The notes under the pieces were generated by a model, which ran no database searches, had not been told where the DNA came from, and was given only the letters and a program-made list of their open reading frames with translations. DNA of 64,000 nucleotides from Rhizobium leguminosarum bv. viciae USDA 2370 (GTDB lineage Bacteria; Pseudomonadota; Alphaproteobacteria; Rhizobiales; Rhizobiaceae). Made by a program: the position numbers and the translations under genes. Numbering within the stretch: position 1 is the stretch's first letter; each line of letters opens with the position of its first letter. The stretch is from contig NZ_MRDL01000007.1 of NCBI RefSeq assembly GCF_002008365.1, forward strand, positions 141,195 to 205,194, in the 5' to 3' direction. Of this stretch, positions 1 through 8,382 are shown one piece after another.

Positions 1-436
1 AGGTGTTGGCGCTGGGGGCTGCGAGCGGCCGTCCGAAGGCGCCGATCAACGCGCCCGCGAAACCCTTCGGCACACGGATGCCGACGCTGTCGAGTCCGGC
101 GGTCGCCAGCGAATGGATCGAACTCTGAGGCTTCAGCGGCAGCACGAGGGTCAGCGGGCCGGGCCAGAAGGCTCTGGCGAGCGCCCGCGAGACCGGGTCG
201 AATTCGGCATGCTCTTCGGCCATGGCGAGGTCGGCCATATGGCAGATCAGCGGATTGAAGCGCGGCCGTCCCTTTGTCTCGTAGATGCGGGTGATGGCTG
301 CGGGATTGGTGGCGTCGGCCGCAAGGCCGTAGACGGTCTCAGTCGGGATGGCGATGGCAAAGCCGTCGGCAAGAGCGGCTGAGGCCGCCTCGAGCGCTGC
401 TTGCCTGTCGGTCCTTATGTCGATCGTGCGTGCCAT
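1..436 (-). CDS. L-threonylcarbamoyladenylate synthase (TsaC/Sua5 family), 3' end off the window
   Basis: The first 145 residues can be read; the C-terminus lies beyond the left edge. Family role: forms threonylcarbamoyl-AMP from Thr, bicarbonate and ATP for the t6A37 modification of ANN-decoding tRNAs in the cytosol. Visible family features are the N-terminal IPTETVYGLAADA segment, the KGRPRFNPL nucleotide-binding stretch, the WPGPLTLVL core and GIRVP followed by APSANT. It begins at ATG 436 with MARTIDIRTD. Whether it carries the extra Sua5 C-terminal domain cannot be seen. A copy of a rhizobial palindromic repeat lies just upstream of its start. Confidence 0.9.
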   Translation of the reverse strand, partial: MARTIDIRTDRQAALEAASAALADGFAIAIPTETVYGLAADATNPAAITRIYETKGRPRFNPLICHMADLAMAEEHAEFDPVSRALARAFWPGPLTLVLPLKPQSSIHSLATAGLDSVGIRVPKGFAGALIGAFGRPLAAPSANT

Positions 437-445
437 GTTCTGCCC

Positions 446-503
446 AGCAATCCAAAGTGCCACAGCGTCCTTTGCGCGTCTGGAAAGACGCACGGCGCTG
501 TAG
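446..503 (-). repeat. Partial rhizobial palindromic repeat (family A, copy 1)
   Basis: Read on the minus strand, this is CTACAGCGCCGTGCGTCTTT, then AGACGCGCAAAGGACGCTGT and a CACTTTGGATTGCT tail. The ACAGCG/CGCTGT and GCGTCT/AGACGC arms make an imperfect hairpin. It matches the 5' half of the copy at 17009 and the fragment at 47731, and runs into the upstream region of the tsaC-like gene. The second half (CCTTAAATCG palindrome) is absent here. Confidence 0.7.
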
Positions 504-545
504 GTCGGCAGTCATTAGGCTTTCCGCCGCCGGCGATCAATCGCT

Positions 546-1154
546 TTAGAGCTGCCGGATGATTTCGCGCAGCTGTTCGTTGCGGGCGCCGAGCAAGAGG
601 ATGTTGCGGATCGCAGCCTGCGGATCATGGGTGCGGAAGAGCAGGCCGTTGCCGCGCACCGAGCGGTCGATGGTCATCTTTTCCGCGGAGTTCTCGCCGG
701 GTTTGATCGCGACGGCGAAATACATGCGGGAATAACCGACATCGATGCGCTCGAAGAAATTATCGTTCTCGCCGATGTCGGAATAGAAATTGGAGATGTA
801 GAAGGCCCAGCTTACCTCTTCGTAATGGGCGAATTTCGTCCGCGCGGCGGTGACGTGGCAGTAACCGAGATGTGGGCTGTCCTCCAGCGTCCGGTGGAAG
901 ATCATCTTCGGAAACTGGATCGAGTGGTGAAAGCCGTTGATGTGCTGATGGGTCTTTTCGCCGGCAACTTGCAGCTTGCGGCCGGTCTTTGCCGCGACCT
1001 CATCATGGGTGAAATACCGTTTTTCCTCGGCCAGCCAGTGCCGCCGCTCGCGGGGGATGCGACCAGTGCGCAAAAATTCGGAATGCGCGGCAATCAGCTG
1101 CGGCTCTTGCAGTTTACTTGCTTCTTTCGCGTCGAAATAACGGAGTTTGGCCAT
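546..1154 (-). CDS. Conserved hypothetical protein, 202 aa
   Basis: I do not recognise the family with confidence. The protein opens with MAKLRYFDAKEASKLQ, has a basic segment around residues 28-48, a His-rich patch near residues 65-80 (GEKTHQHINGFHHSIQ) and a Tyr/Phe-rich middle (SWAFYISNFYSDIGE). No signal peptide or membrane helix is evident, so a soluble cytoplasmic protein is likely. Codon use looks native. A long ORF on the opposite strand (627-1220) appears to be a shadow, because only this frame reads as a balanced globular protein. It stands alone between the tsaC-like gene and the Rieske oxygenase gene. Confidence 0.75.
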   Translation of the reverse strand: MAKLRYFDAKEASKLQEPQLIAAHSEFLRTGRIPRERRHWLAEEKRYFTHDEVAAKTGRKLQVAGEKTHQHINGFHHSIQFPKMIFHRTLEDSPHLGYCHVTAARTKFAHYEEVSWAFYISNFYSDIGENDNFFERIDVGYSRMYFAVAIKPGENSAEKMTIDRSVRGNGLLFRTHDPQAAIRNILLLGARNEQLREIIRQL

Positions 1155-1554
1155 GGTTCGCGTTCTTCGGTCGGTCTGAATCAGCAGCAGGATAGGGCGG
1201 TATGCTTAAGGCGATGTTAAAAAATCGCCATGGCAGCCGGCCGGCTGAAAGGCAAATGCCGGGAGATGTCGCAAACGCGACTGACCTCGATACCAGGCAG
1301 CCGACCTCTTTGCGCAACGGGTCTTTACGCCATGTCGCAATTGACGATAATTGCCGGGAGAGTCGGGCAATGTCATCGACCGGGATGGGCAGCCTGTGGC
1401 TTGCTGCATCCTGTCGTCAATGTCGAAGCCGATGTCGCATTACAACCAAGCGGCAGCCATGCTCGGTGATTAAATGGCGCCATGAACAATTCTCCCGAAG
1501 GAGAAGGAAGCGGGCGCGCTTCCGCCGGCCTTCCCACGCGAGGGTGGCAACCGG
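1155..1554. promoter_or_regulatory. 400-bp divergent intergenic region with three ATGTCGCA repeats
   Basis: No convincing gene here. It separates the minus-strand hypothetical gene from the plus-strand Rieske oxygenase gene, so it should hold both promoters. ATGTCGCA occurs three times in the same orientation (1266, 1332, 1432). The second copy is part of a GCAATT-6-AATTGC inverted repeat at 1337-1354. GGCGAT-8-ATCGCC forms a hairpin near 1210-1229. These could be operator sites for the oxygenase gene, but that is inference; no regulator is encoded next to them. Confidence 0.4.
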
Positions 1555-2817
1555 ATGCACGAGGACATGAAGATGGATATTCGCAGCAACGTTTTGCGTC
1601 AGCTCAAGAGCCGCCGTGAGGGCTTCAGCCTCGAACAGCCGTTCTATATCGACGAGGATTATTTCCAGCTCGACATGGAGATGATCTATTATCGCGACTG
1701 GCTGTTCATCGGCCATGATTGCGAGCTGCCGAAGCCGGGCGCCTATTTCACCGTCCAGATCGGCAACTATCCCGTCGTCGTCGTCCGCGGCCGCGACAAT
1801 ATCATCCGCGCCTTCCACAACAGCTGTCGCCATCGCGGCTCACGCGTCTGCACCAAGGAGCACGGCTCCTCCGTGCGTCTTGTCTGCCCCTACCATCAGT
1901 GGACCTATGATCTCGAAGGCAAGCTCGCCTTTGCCCGCCACATGGGCGATGATTTCGACAAGACCGGCTTCAACCTGAAACCCGTCCATTGCGAAACCGT
2001 CGCAGGCTATGTCTTCATCTGCCTTGCCAATACCGCCCCGGATTTCCAGCCGGTGCGCGACAAGATCGAACCCTATGTCGCGCCGCACCGGATCAGTGAG
2101 AGCAAGGTCGCCTTCCAGAGCACGATCATCGAGAAGGGCAACTGGAAGCTTGTCTGGGAAAACAACCGCGAGTGTTATCACTGCGCCGCCAATCACCCCG
2201 AACTCTGCCGCACCTATCCCGAAGCCCCGAGTGTCACCGGCACGGATGGCGGCGCCGACGATCCTGAGATCGCCGGCCATTGGGCGCGCTGCGAGGCTGC
2301 CGGCCTGCCGAGCAAGTTCCAGATTTCGCCGGACGGTCAGTTCCGCACCGCCCGCATGCCGCTGATCGAAGATGCCGAGAGCTACACCATGTCGGGCAAG
2401 CGCGCTGTCCAGCGTCAGCTCTCCGACGATATCTCGATCAGCCATATCGGCACCATGTTGCTCTTCCACTACCCGACGACGTGGAACCATCTGCTTGGTG
2501 ACCACGCCATCTCCTTCCGCGTGCTGCCGCTCAGCGCCAACGAGACGGCGGTGACGACCAAGTGGCTCGTCCACAAGGATGCCGTCGAAGGCGTGGATTA
2601 CAATCTCGAGGAACTGACCCACGTCTGGACCGAGACCAACGATCAGGATCGCCGCATCGTCGAGGAAAACGCCTTCGGCATTCACTCACCCGCCTATGAG
2701 CCCGGCCCCTATTCCGCCTTGCACGAGGGCGGCGTCATGCAGTTCCTCGAATGGTATTCGAACTTCATGGTGAACCGCCTGCAGGGTGACCAGGCGAAGT
2801 TCTCCGTCGTTGCCTGA
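1555..2817 (+). CDS. Rieske [2Fe-2S] aromatic-ring-hydroxylating-type oxygenase, GbcA-like
   Basis: Alpha subunit of a Rieske non-haem iron oxygenase, about 420 aa as usual. The Rieske cluster ligands are CRHRG (near residue 91) and CPYHQW (near 112). The catalytic domain has the NRECYHCAANHPEL iron-site segment near residue 205. The overall sequence resembles glycine betaine/stachydrine-type N-demethylating oxygenases (GbcA group) rather than benzoate-type enzymes; substrate is inferred. GAGGGTGG at 1540-1547 fits the start at 1555; ATG 1573, preceded by GAGGA, is an equally plausible start (MDIRSNVLRQL). The partner flavin/ferredoxin reductase (GbcB type) is not adjacent in this window. Confidence 0.85.
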   Translation: MHEDMKMDIRSNVLRQLKSRREGFSLEQPFYIDEDYFQLDMEMIYYRDWLFIGHDCELPKPGAYFTVQIGNYPVVVVRGRDNIIRAFHNSCRHRGSRVCTKEHGSSVRLVCPYHQWTYDLEGKLAFARHMGDDFDKTGFNLKPVHCETVAGYVFICLANTAPDFQPVRDKIEPYVAPHRISESKVAFQSTIIEKGNWKLVWENNRECYHCAANHPELCRTYPEAPSVTGTDGGADDPEIAGHWARCEAAGLPSKFQISPDGQFRTARMPLIEDAESYTMSGKRAVQRQLSDDISISHIGTMLLFHYPTTWNHLLGDHAISFRVLPLSANETAVTTKWLVHKDAVEGVDYNLEELTHVWTETNDQDRRIVEENAFGIHSPAYEPGPYSALHEGGVMQFLEWYSNFMVNRLQGDQAKFSVVA

Positions 2818-2962
2818 TAGCGCTTTGCCGCACCGGTTAATGTCCGGTTCAGTTCAGCTGACCTAAAAGGGAGAGTAGCCGGCCCCGGCTGCTTTTGGAA
2901 CCATTCAGGCGAAAAGGCGTTGCTAGGCAGGCGGTGATCGCTGTTGTATGGGAGTTGAAGCA

Positions 2963-3448
2963 ATGATCGGGCTGAGAAACAAGATCGCGACCGCAGTGCT
3001 GGCTGCCGCCGTGGTCCTGACGGGCTTTGCGCCGTCGCAGGCAATCCAGATGCCCACCGCCCCGCAGGTGGAAAAATCCTCCGCAGTTGAGAATGTCCAG
3101 TACCGCCGTTATTATCGCCCCGGCTATCGTCCGGGCGCCTATTACCGGCCTGGCTATCGTCCCGGCGCCTACTACCGGCCCGGCTATTATGGCGGCTATC
3201 GCGGATATTCCTATTACCGCCCGGGCTATCGCCATTATAACGGCTACTGGTATCCGCTTGCCGCCTTCGGCGCCGGCGCAGTGATCGGCGGCGCGATTGT
3301 CGCGCAGCCGCGTTACGTCGACCCTGCGCCCCGCATGGGTTCGAGCCACGTCGCATGGTGCGCAAACCGCTACCGGTCCTATCGCGCCTACGACAACACC
3401 TTCCAGCCCTATAACGGCCCGCGTCAGCAGTGCTATTCGCCCTACTGA
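2963..3448 (+). CDS. BA14K family exported protein
   Basis: Small secreted protein of the rhizobial/brucella BA14K family (immunoreactive, lectin-like in Brucella). The mature protein starts after a Sec signal peptide (residues ~1-27, [19 protein letters not shown] then a small-residue region). Residues ~45-95 are Tyr/Pro/Gly/Arg-rich tandem repeats of the type [11 protein letters not shown] hydrophobic Gly-rich helix ([13 protein letters not shown]) follows, then the diagnostic C-terminal BA14K box [19 protein letters not shown] with two Cys. ATG 2963 is preferred over 2948 because GGAG (2951) lies 8 nt upstream. It probably resides in the periplasm or outer envelope. Confidence 0.85.
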   Translation: MIGLRNKIATAVLAAAVVLTGFAPSQAIQMPTAPQVEKSSAVENVQYRRYYRPGYRPGAYYRPGYRPGAYYRPGYYGGYRGYSYYRPGYRHYNGYWYPLAAFGAGAVIGGAIVAQPRYVDPAPRMGSSHVAWCANRYRSYRAYDNTFQPYNGPRQQCYSPY

Positions 3449-3511
3449 CGTCACCCCAAACCGCGTAGCGGTTTTGGCATGTCGTGATATCGAGCTAAGA
3501 TAAGAACCAGG

Positions 3512-3536
3512 CGCCCGGCAGTCATGCCGGGCGTTT
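3512..3536. terminator. Hairpin terminator between convergent genes
   Basis: CGCCCGGCA-GTCA-TGCCGGGCG forms a perfect 9-bp stem (3512-3520/3525-3533) followed by TTT on the plus strand. It sits 63 bp after the BA14K gene and 5 bp from the end of the convergent CorA-type gene, so it may serve both. The T-run is short. Confidence 0.6.
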
Positions 3537-3541
3537 CGCGT

Positions 3542-4537
3542 TCAAAGAATATCCACACGCCGCAGCAGCCACCAGGCAAAGGCGATGGAGGCGACGATGA
3601 GGGCGACGGCGTATTCGGTGCCGTAGTCGCCGACGGCGAAGGGCAGGTTTGCCGTGTTCATGCCGAAGAAACCCGTCACCAGCGTCGGCGGCAGCAGGAA
3701 GGCCGTCATGATCGACAGCAGATAGAGGTGGCGGTTGGTTTCGGAGGATTGTTTCGAATCGATTTCTTCGTGCAGCAGGCGTGCCCGGTCCTGCAGCGCA
3801 TAGATATCGTGGTCGACCGTTTCCAGCCGGCTCGTCAGCCGCCGCGCCACATCGTCGAAGCCGAAGGGCATCTCGTCGTCGTCGGCCGCCGCCGCCCGGC
3901 GCATCAGCGCCAGTACGGTGCGCAGGTGCCGATGCAGCCTGACCACGGTGCGCCGGACCGGCGCCAGGCGCCGGCGCTCGTCGCGCTGCGCACTGTCGTA
4001 GACGATATCCTCGATCTGGTTCAGCTCTTCGGTGAGTTCGATGACGATCGCGATCAGCGTGCGCTGGAACTCGATCACCAGCAGTTCGAAGAGATCGACC
4101 GGTCGGGAGAATTTGCCCGGGTTTTTCTCGATCAGCGCCCGAGCCCGTTCGACGCTGCGTAGCGGCTGCAGCCTCGTGGTGATGAGGAAGCGGTCGGACA
4201 TCGCGAAATGCAGCCAGCCGAGATTGTTGGTATCCTGGGCAAAATCGCGCTGGCAATCGACGAGCGTCCCATAGAGCATCTGCTCGTCGACGGTGATGGC
4301 CGCATGTGTATCGCGCGTCGTCAGCGCCGATTTCGCGTCCTCTGTCAGTCCGTCCAGCGTATCGAGCAAGGCCGGCACGCGAGCGTCGACAAGGTTGAGG
4401 TGCAGCCAGTAGAAACAGTTGTCGGCGGTCAGTTCCGCTACCGTCGCACTATTGTTCAGTCGCACCGCGGTCTTTTCTTCGGGCGAAAAGCGATAGGCCC
4501 AGACGAAACCGGGTATGTTGACGGGCAATGTATCCAT
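3542..4537 (-). CDS. CorA/ZntB-type divalent cation transporter
   Basis: Inner-membrane pentameric channel family for Mg2+ (CorA) or Zn2+ (ZntB). It has a large acidic/helical cytoplasmic N-terminal domain (residues ~1-265), then two C-terminal transmembrane helices with the signature GFFGMN (GMN selectivity motif) at the end of TM1, preceded by LYLLSIMTAFLLPPTLVT. The C-terminus ends in a basic WWLLRRVDIL. Start 4537 (MDTLPVNIPGFVWAYRF) has AAGGA 8-9 nt upstream, whereas the frame open to 4618 has no good start. The FVWAYRF opening resembles ZntB-like proteins, so Zn2+ is possible; the ion cannot be decided from sequence alone. Confidence 0.85.
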   Translation of the reverse strand: MDTLPVNIPGFVWAYRFSPEEKTAVRLNNSATVAELTADNCFYWLHLNLVDARVPALLDTLDGLTEDAKSALTTRDTHAAITVDEQMLYGTLVDCQRDFAQDTNNLGWLHFAMSDRFLITTRLQPLRSVERARALIEKNPGKFSRPVDLFELLVIEFQRTLIAIVIELTEELNQIEDIVYDSAQRDERRRLAPVRRTVVRLHRHLRTVLALMRRAAAADDDEMPFGFDDVARRLTSRLETVDHDIYALQDRARLLHEEIDSKQSSETNRHLYLLSIMTAFLLPPTLVTGFFGMNTANLPFAVGDYGTEYAVALIVASIAFAWWLLRRVDIL

Positions 4538-4745
4538 TGTTCGCCGGTCCTTTGCGAAGGCGATGTCTTCCCTTAGAGATTGTTCATGACGTCCATTTAT
4601 CCAAAGGTGCAAGAGCAAAGCGCCCTGTCAGGCGATTTATCGCATGGCGGCCGAGGAAATCGAAATTGACGTTTACGTAAAAATCAATTAGCCCTTGCCT
4701 CGGAGGGGCTTGCCCAAGTGCAGGCCGGTCTGCGGAGGAAAAACC

Positions 4746-6524
4746 ATGTACAAGGCGCCCGTCGAGGAAATCGCGTTCACATTGAAGCACGTAGCGGGCA
4801 TGGACGAGGCGATTTCAAGAGGGCTGCTCGGCGATCTCGGCGAAGATCTGGTCGATGCGATCCTCGCCGAAGCGGGACGTTTTGCCACAGAAGAAGTGGC
4901 GCCTCTCGCCGAAATCGGCGACCGCCAGGGCGCCCGCCTGATCGATGGCGAGGTCAGGCTGCCGGATGGCTGGCGCGATCTCTATCGCCACTGGATCGCC
5001 GGCGGCTGGAACGGCCTGACGGCGCCGGAGGCCTTCGGCGGCCAGGCCTTGCCGCATATGCTGAATGTCGCGGCGCTTGAAATGTGGAATTCCGGCTCCA
5101 TGGCCTTCGCGCTTGCCCCGACGCTGACGATGGGCGCCATCGAAGCGGTCAGCACCCATGGCAGTGCCGCGCTGAAAGACAAATATCTGGAAAAGATGGT
5201 CTCCGGTGAATGGACCGGCACCATGAACCTGACCGAGCCGCATGCCGGCTCCGATCTCGGCGTGCTGAAGGCTCGCGCCGAGCGCCGCGATGACGGCAGC
5301 TACCGTCTCTTCGGCCAGAAAATCTTCATCACCTGGGGCGAGCATGACGCGGCCGACAATATCATCCATCTGGTGCTTGCCCGCCTGCCGGATGCACCGG
5401 CCGGCACCCGCGGCATCTCGCTGTTCCTGGTGCCGAAATTCCTGGTGAACGACGACGGTTCGCTTGGGCCCCGCAACGATCTGTTCTGCCACTCGCTGGA
5501 GCACAAGCTCGGCATCCATGGTTCGCCGACCTGCACGATGATCTACGGCGACGGAAAATTCGGCGGTGAAAAGGGTGCCGTGGGATGGCTGGTCGGCGAG
5601 GAGAACAAGGGGCTGGCCTGCATGTTCACGATGATGAACAATGCCCGCCTTGCCGTCGGCATGCAGGGCGTGGCGATCGCGGAAGCCGCCACCCAGAAGG
5701 CGCTCGCCTATGCCAGGGAACGCACCCAGGGCAGGGCGCCGGGCGCAAGCGGCGCCGGCATGAGCCCGATCGTCGAACATCCCGATGTCGCCCGCATGCT
5801 CCTCACCATGAAGGCGCTGACTCAAGGGGCGCGCGCCATCTCATATGCGTGCGCCCATGCGATCGACATGTCGCATCGGGCAGGTGACGCCAGCCGCCAA
5901 TGGCAGGAGCGCGCCGCTTTGCTGACGCCGATCGCCAAATCCTTTTCGACCGATGCCGGCGTCGACGTCGCCTCGCTCGGTATTCAGGTGCATGGTGGCA
6001 TGGGCTTCATCGAGGAGACGGGTGCGGCGCGTTATCTCCGCGATGCCCGCATCGCCCCGATCTATGAGGGCACCAATGGTATCCAGGCGATCGACCTCGT
6101 CACCCGCAAGCTGCCGCTCTCCGGCGGCGATCAGGTGAAGGGCTTCATCGCCGAGCTCAGAGAGATCGCCGATGGCGTCCGCCGCTCCAATCTCGACGGT
6201 TTCGGCGAAACCGCTGCGAGGCTCGACGCTGCGATCGCCGATCTCGAGCAGGCGACCGCCTGGCTGATGAAGACGCTTGCCGAGAACAGCACCGCCGAGG
6301 CGCTCTCGGGTGCCACGCCCTATCAGCGGCTGTTCGGCCTCGTGCTCACCGGCTGTTACCTCGCCAAGGGCGGACTTGCCGAAAGTGCCGATGGCGCGGC
6401 CGAAAACCGTATCGCGCTCTGCCGCTTCGCCGCCGAAAACCTGCTCGCCGAAACCGCAGCCCTTCGCGACCGGGTGGTCAATGGCGCGGCAAGCCTTGCC
6501 GCCGCCCGCATCCTGCTAGCCTGA
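4746..6524 (+). CDS. Acyl-CoA dehydrogenase, ~590-aa class
   Basis: FAD-dependent alpha,beta-dehydrogenation of an acyl-CoA. The 592-aa length fits the long FadE/DmdC-like class. It begins MYKAPVEEIAFTLKH; ATG 4746 has GGAGG about 9 nt upstream. Visible are the N-terminal helical domain, the middle beta domain (GTMNLTEPHAGSDLG, then KIFITWGEHD), the C-terminal domain with IQVHGGMGFIEETGAARYLRDARI, YEGTNGIQAIDL, and a further C-terminal extension typical of this class. The enoyl-CoA hydratase gene begins 9 bp downstream, so the two likely form a two-gene beta-oxidation operon. Chain length or branched substrate cannot be told. Confidence 0.9.
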   Translation: MYKAPVEEIAFTLKHVAGMDEAISRGLLGDLGEDLVDAILAEAGRFATEEVAPLAEIGDRQGARLIDGEVRLPDGWRDLYRHWIAGGWNGLTAPEAFGGQALPHMLNVAALEMWNSGSMAFALAPTLTMGAIEAVSTHGSAALKDKYLEKMVSGEWTGTMNLTEPHAGSDLGVLKARAERRDDGSYRLFGQKIFITWGEHDAADNIIHLVLARLPDAPAGTRGISLFLVPKFLVNDDGSLGPRNDLFCHSLEHKLGIHGSPTCTMIYGDGKFGGEKGAVGWLVGEENKGLACMFTMMNNARLAVGMQGVAIAEAATQKALAYARERTQGRAPGASGAGMSPIVEHPDVARMLLTMKALTQGARAISYACAHAIDMSHRAGDASRQWQERAALLTPIAKSFSTDAGVDVASLGIQVHGGMGFIEETGAARYLRDARIAPIYEGTNGIQAIDLVTRKLPLSGGDQVKGFIAELREIADGVRRSNLDGFGETAARLDAAIADLEQATAWLMKTLAENSTAEALSGATPYQRLFGLVLTGCYLAKGGLAESADGAAENRIALCRFAAENLLAETAALRDRVVNGAASLAAARILLA

Positions 6525-6533
6525 GGAGACCTT

Positions 6534-7289
6534 ATGACCGATTACATCATCGTCGAGCAGCCTTCCGCCTATCCCGGCGTCCAGTCCATCCGCTTCAATC
6601 GGCCGGAAAAGAAGAACGCCATCACCCGCGCCATGTATCGGACGATGGCCGATGCGCTGAATGCGGCCAACACAAGCCCCGACATCCGCGCCACCGCTTT
6701 CCTCGGCACCGAAGGCTGCTTCTCGGCCGGCAACGACCTGAACGATTTTCTGGCTGCCGCAATGGGCGGCCGCGGCCTGGAGCAGGAGATCCTCGATTTC
6801 CTCTATGCGCTGGTGAATGCCGAAAAACCCGTCGTCTCCGGCGTCGACGGTCTGGCGGTCGGCATCGGCACGACGATCCATCTCCATTGCGACCTGACCA
6901 TCGCCTCCAGCCGCAGCCAGTTCCGCACACCCTTCGTCGATCTGGCGCTGGTGCCGGAGGCAGGTTCCAGCCTCGTCGCGCCGCGCCTGATGGGACATCA
7001 GCGCGCCTTCGCCATGCTTGCCGCCGGCGAAGCATTCTCTGCGGACGAGGCGAAGGAAGCCGGCCTGGTCTGGAAGGTCGTTGAAAGTGGCGAGGTCGAT
7101 TCACTGACGCTTGGCCTCGCCGCAAAGCTCGCCGCCAAGCCGCCGGAGGCGTTGCGCATCGCCCGTGACCTCATTCGCGGCAACCGCGGCGAGATCATCG
7201 CCCGCATCGACGAGGAGGCCCGCCATTTCTCCGCGCGGCTGAAAAGCGCCGAGGCCCGGGCGGCCTTCGAAGCCTTCATGCGCCGCTGA
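6534..7289 (+). CDS. Enoyl-CoA hydratase/isomerase family protein
   Basis: Crotonase-fold enzyme, 251 aa. Features in order: FNRPEKKNAI (residues ~23-32), the oxyanion-hole segments CFSAGNDLNDF (~64) and GLAVGIGTTIHLHCDLTIAS (~107-126), and the C-terminal substrate helix. At the catalytic positions the FVDLALVPEAGSS segment has the Glu expected of hydratases/isomerases on only one side, so it may be an isomerase rather than a standard hydratase. It lies 9 bp after the acyl-CoA dehydrogenase gene, with GAGGAG just before its ATG, suggesting co-translation and sequential beta-oxidation steps. Confidence 0.88.
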   Translation: MTDYIIVEQPSAYPGVQSIRFNRPEKKNAITRAMYRTMADALNAANTSPDIRATAFLGTEGCFSAGNDLNDFLAAAMGGRGLEQEILDFLYALVNAEKPVVSGVDGLAVGIGTTIHLHCDLTIASSRSQFRTPFVDLALVPEAGSSLVAPRLMGHQRAFAMLAAGEAFSADEAKEAGLVWKVVESGEVDSLTLGLAAKLAAKPPEALRIARDLIRGNRGEIIARIDEEARHFSARLKSAEARAAFEAFMRR

Positions 7290-7369
7290 GCGGCGATCTC
7301 GGTCGTTTCCGAAGTATCTATGGCAAGCAGGCCGACACCAACACCAGTCCGGGAGCAAACGGATACCGA

Positions 7370-8380
7370 TTAGACCGCCGGCACATTGAATACCTCGCCG
7401 GCCCTGAGCGGCCGGAACCGCTCCGGGGGAATATCATGCTCGCTCATTGCGTCTTGCAACGCTCTTGCCGGCGCGTCGACCGCTTCATTCGTCAGTTGGA
7501 ACGTGGCGAAGTGATGCCCGGCCACATAGGCAGCATTTGCCAACTTCATCCCGATCACCGCTTCCTGCGGATTCTGGTGCTGCCCTTTCATGAACCAGCG
7601 CGGCTCATATGCGCCGAAGGGTAAAATGGCCAAACGAAAGCCGCCATGCTTCTGCTGTGCCGCTTGGTAATTGATGCCGTGGTGAAAGCCCGTATCTCCG
7701 ACGTGATAAATTTTTCCGGCTGGAGTCGACAAAACGAACGACGCCCAGAGTGCCATCCGGCGATCGGCGGTTCCGCGCGCGGACCAATGGTGTGCAGGCT
7801 CCGCATCAATGCTTATTCCGGCGTGCGAAATCCGCTCGCCCCAGTCCATCGATGTCGTCCGTATATCGGGCACGGCACGGCGAATGATCGTGTCATTGCC
7901 GAGTGGCGTCACGACACGCGGCCGATGCTTCGCACCCAACCGCCTGAGCGTTGCGATATCGAGATGATCATAATGATTGTGCGACACCAGCACGAGATCA
8001 ATTGGCGGCAAATCATCGAACGCGATGCCTGGTTGGACGACGCGCTTGGGTCCGGCAAAAGCGAAGGGACTCACGCGCTCCGACCACACCGGGTCGGTGA
8101 GGATATTGAGCCCAGCGACCTGCACGAGCATTGTTGCATGACCAACCATGGTCACCCTTAGATCCTCGCCGTCGACGCATGGATCCGGCTTGGCCGCCGG
8201 GTATGGACTTGGGACCGACTGCGGCCAGCGCTCACGGCCACCGCCGAATTGCCACCGCAGCAGATCGCGGAAACCAAGGGGCTCGATACCATCGGGATTG
8301 AAGAAATGTGTGCCGTCGAAGTGATCGGACACCGGGCCGTGATAGTAGGGGTTGCGTCTTTTGGTCTTTCCGACAGGCAC
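7370..8380 (-). CDS. Metallo-beta-lactamase-fold hydrolase (NAPE-PLD/UlaG-like)
   Basis: 336-aa MBL-fold enzyme. Metal ligands: SHNHYDHLD (HxHxDH), a later VGDTG aspartate and GHHFATF. The N-terminal YYHGPVSDHFDGTHFFNPDG and GHATMLVQVAGLNILTDPVWSERVSPF segments are characteristic of the NAPE-phospholipase-D-like branch, so a phosphodiester or lactone may be cleaved; the substrate is unknown. I start it at GTG 8380: GGAG lies 8 nt upstream and the codon is only 2 nt after the stop of the preceding methyltransferase gene, implying translational coupling. Upstream reading to 8563 lies wholly within that gene. Confidence 0.82.
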   Translation of the reverse strand: MPVGKTKRRNPYYHGPVSDHFDGTHFFNPDGIEPLGFRDLLRWQFGGGRERWPQSVPSPYPAAKPDPCVDGEDLRVTMVGHATMLVQVAGLNILTDPVWSERVSPFAFAGPKRVVQPGIAFDDLPPIDLVLVSHNHYDHLDIATLRRLGAKHRPRVVTPLGNDTIIRRAVPDIRTTSMDWGERISHAGISIDAEPAHHWSARGTADRRMALWASFVLSTPAGKIYHVGDTGFHHGINYQAAQQKHGGFRLAILPFGAYEPRWFMKGQHQNPQEAVIGMKLANAAYVAGHHFATFQLTNEAVDAPARALQDAMSEHDIPPERFRPLRAGEVFNVPAV

Positions 8381-8382
8381 GC

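Noticed and set aside
1210..1229. GGCGAT-8-ATCGCC hairpin as a terminator
   Set aside because: No T-run on the relevant strand, and it lies between divergent genes where a terminator has no role.
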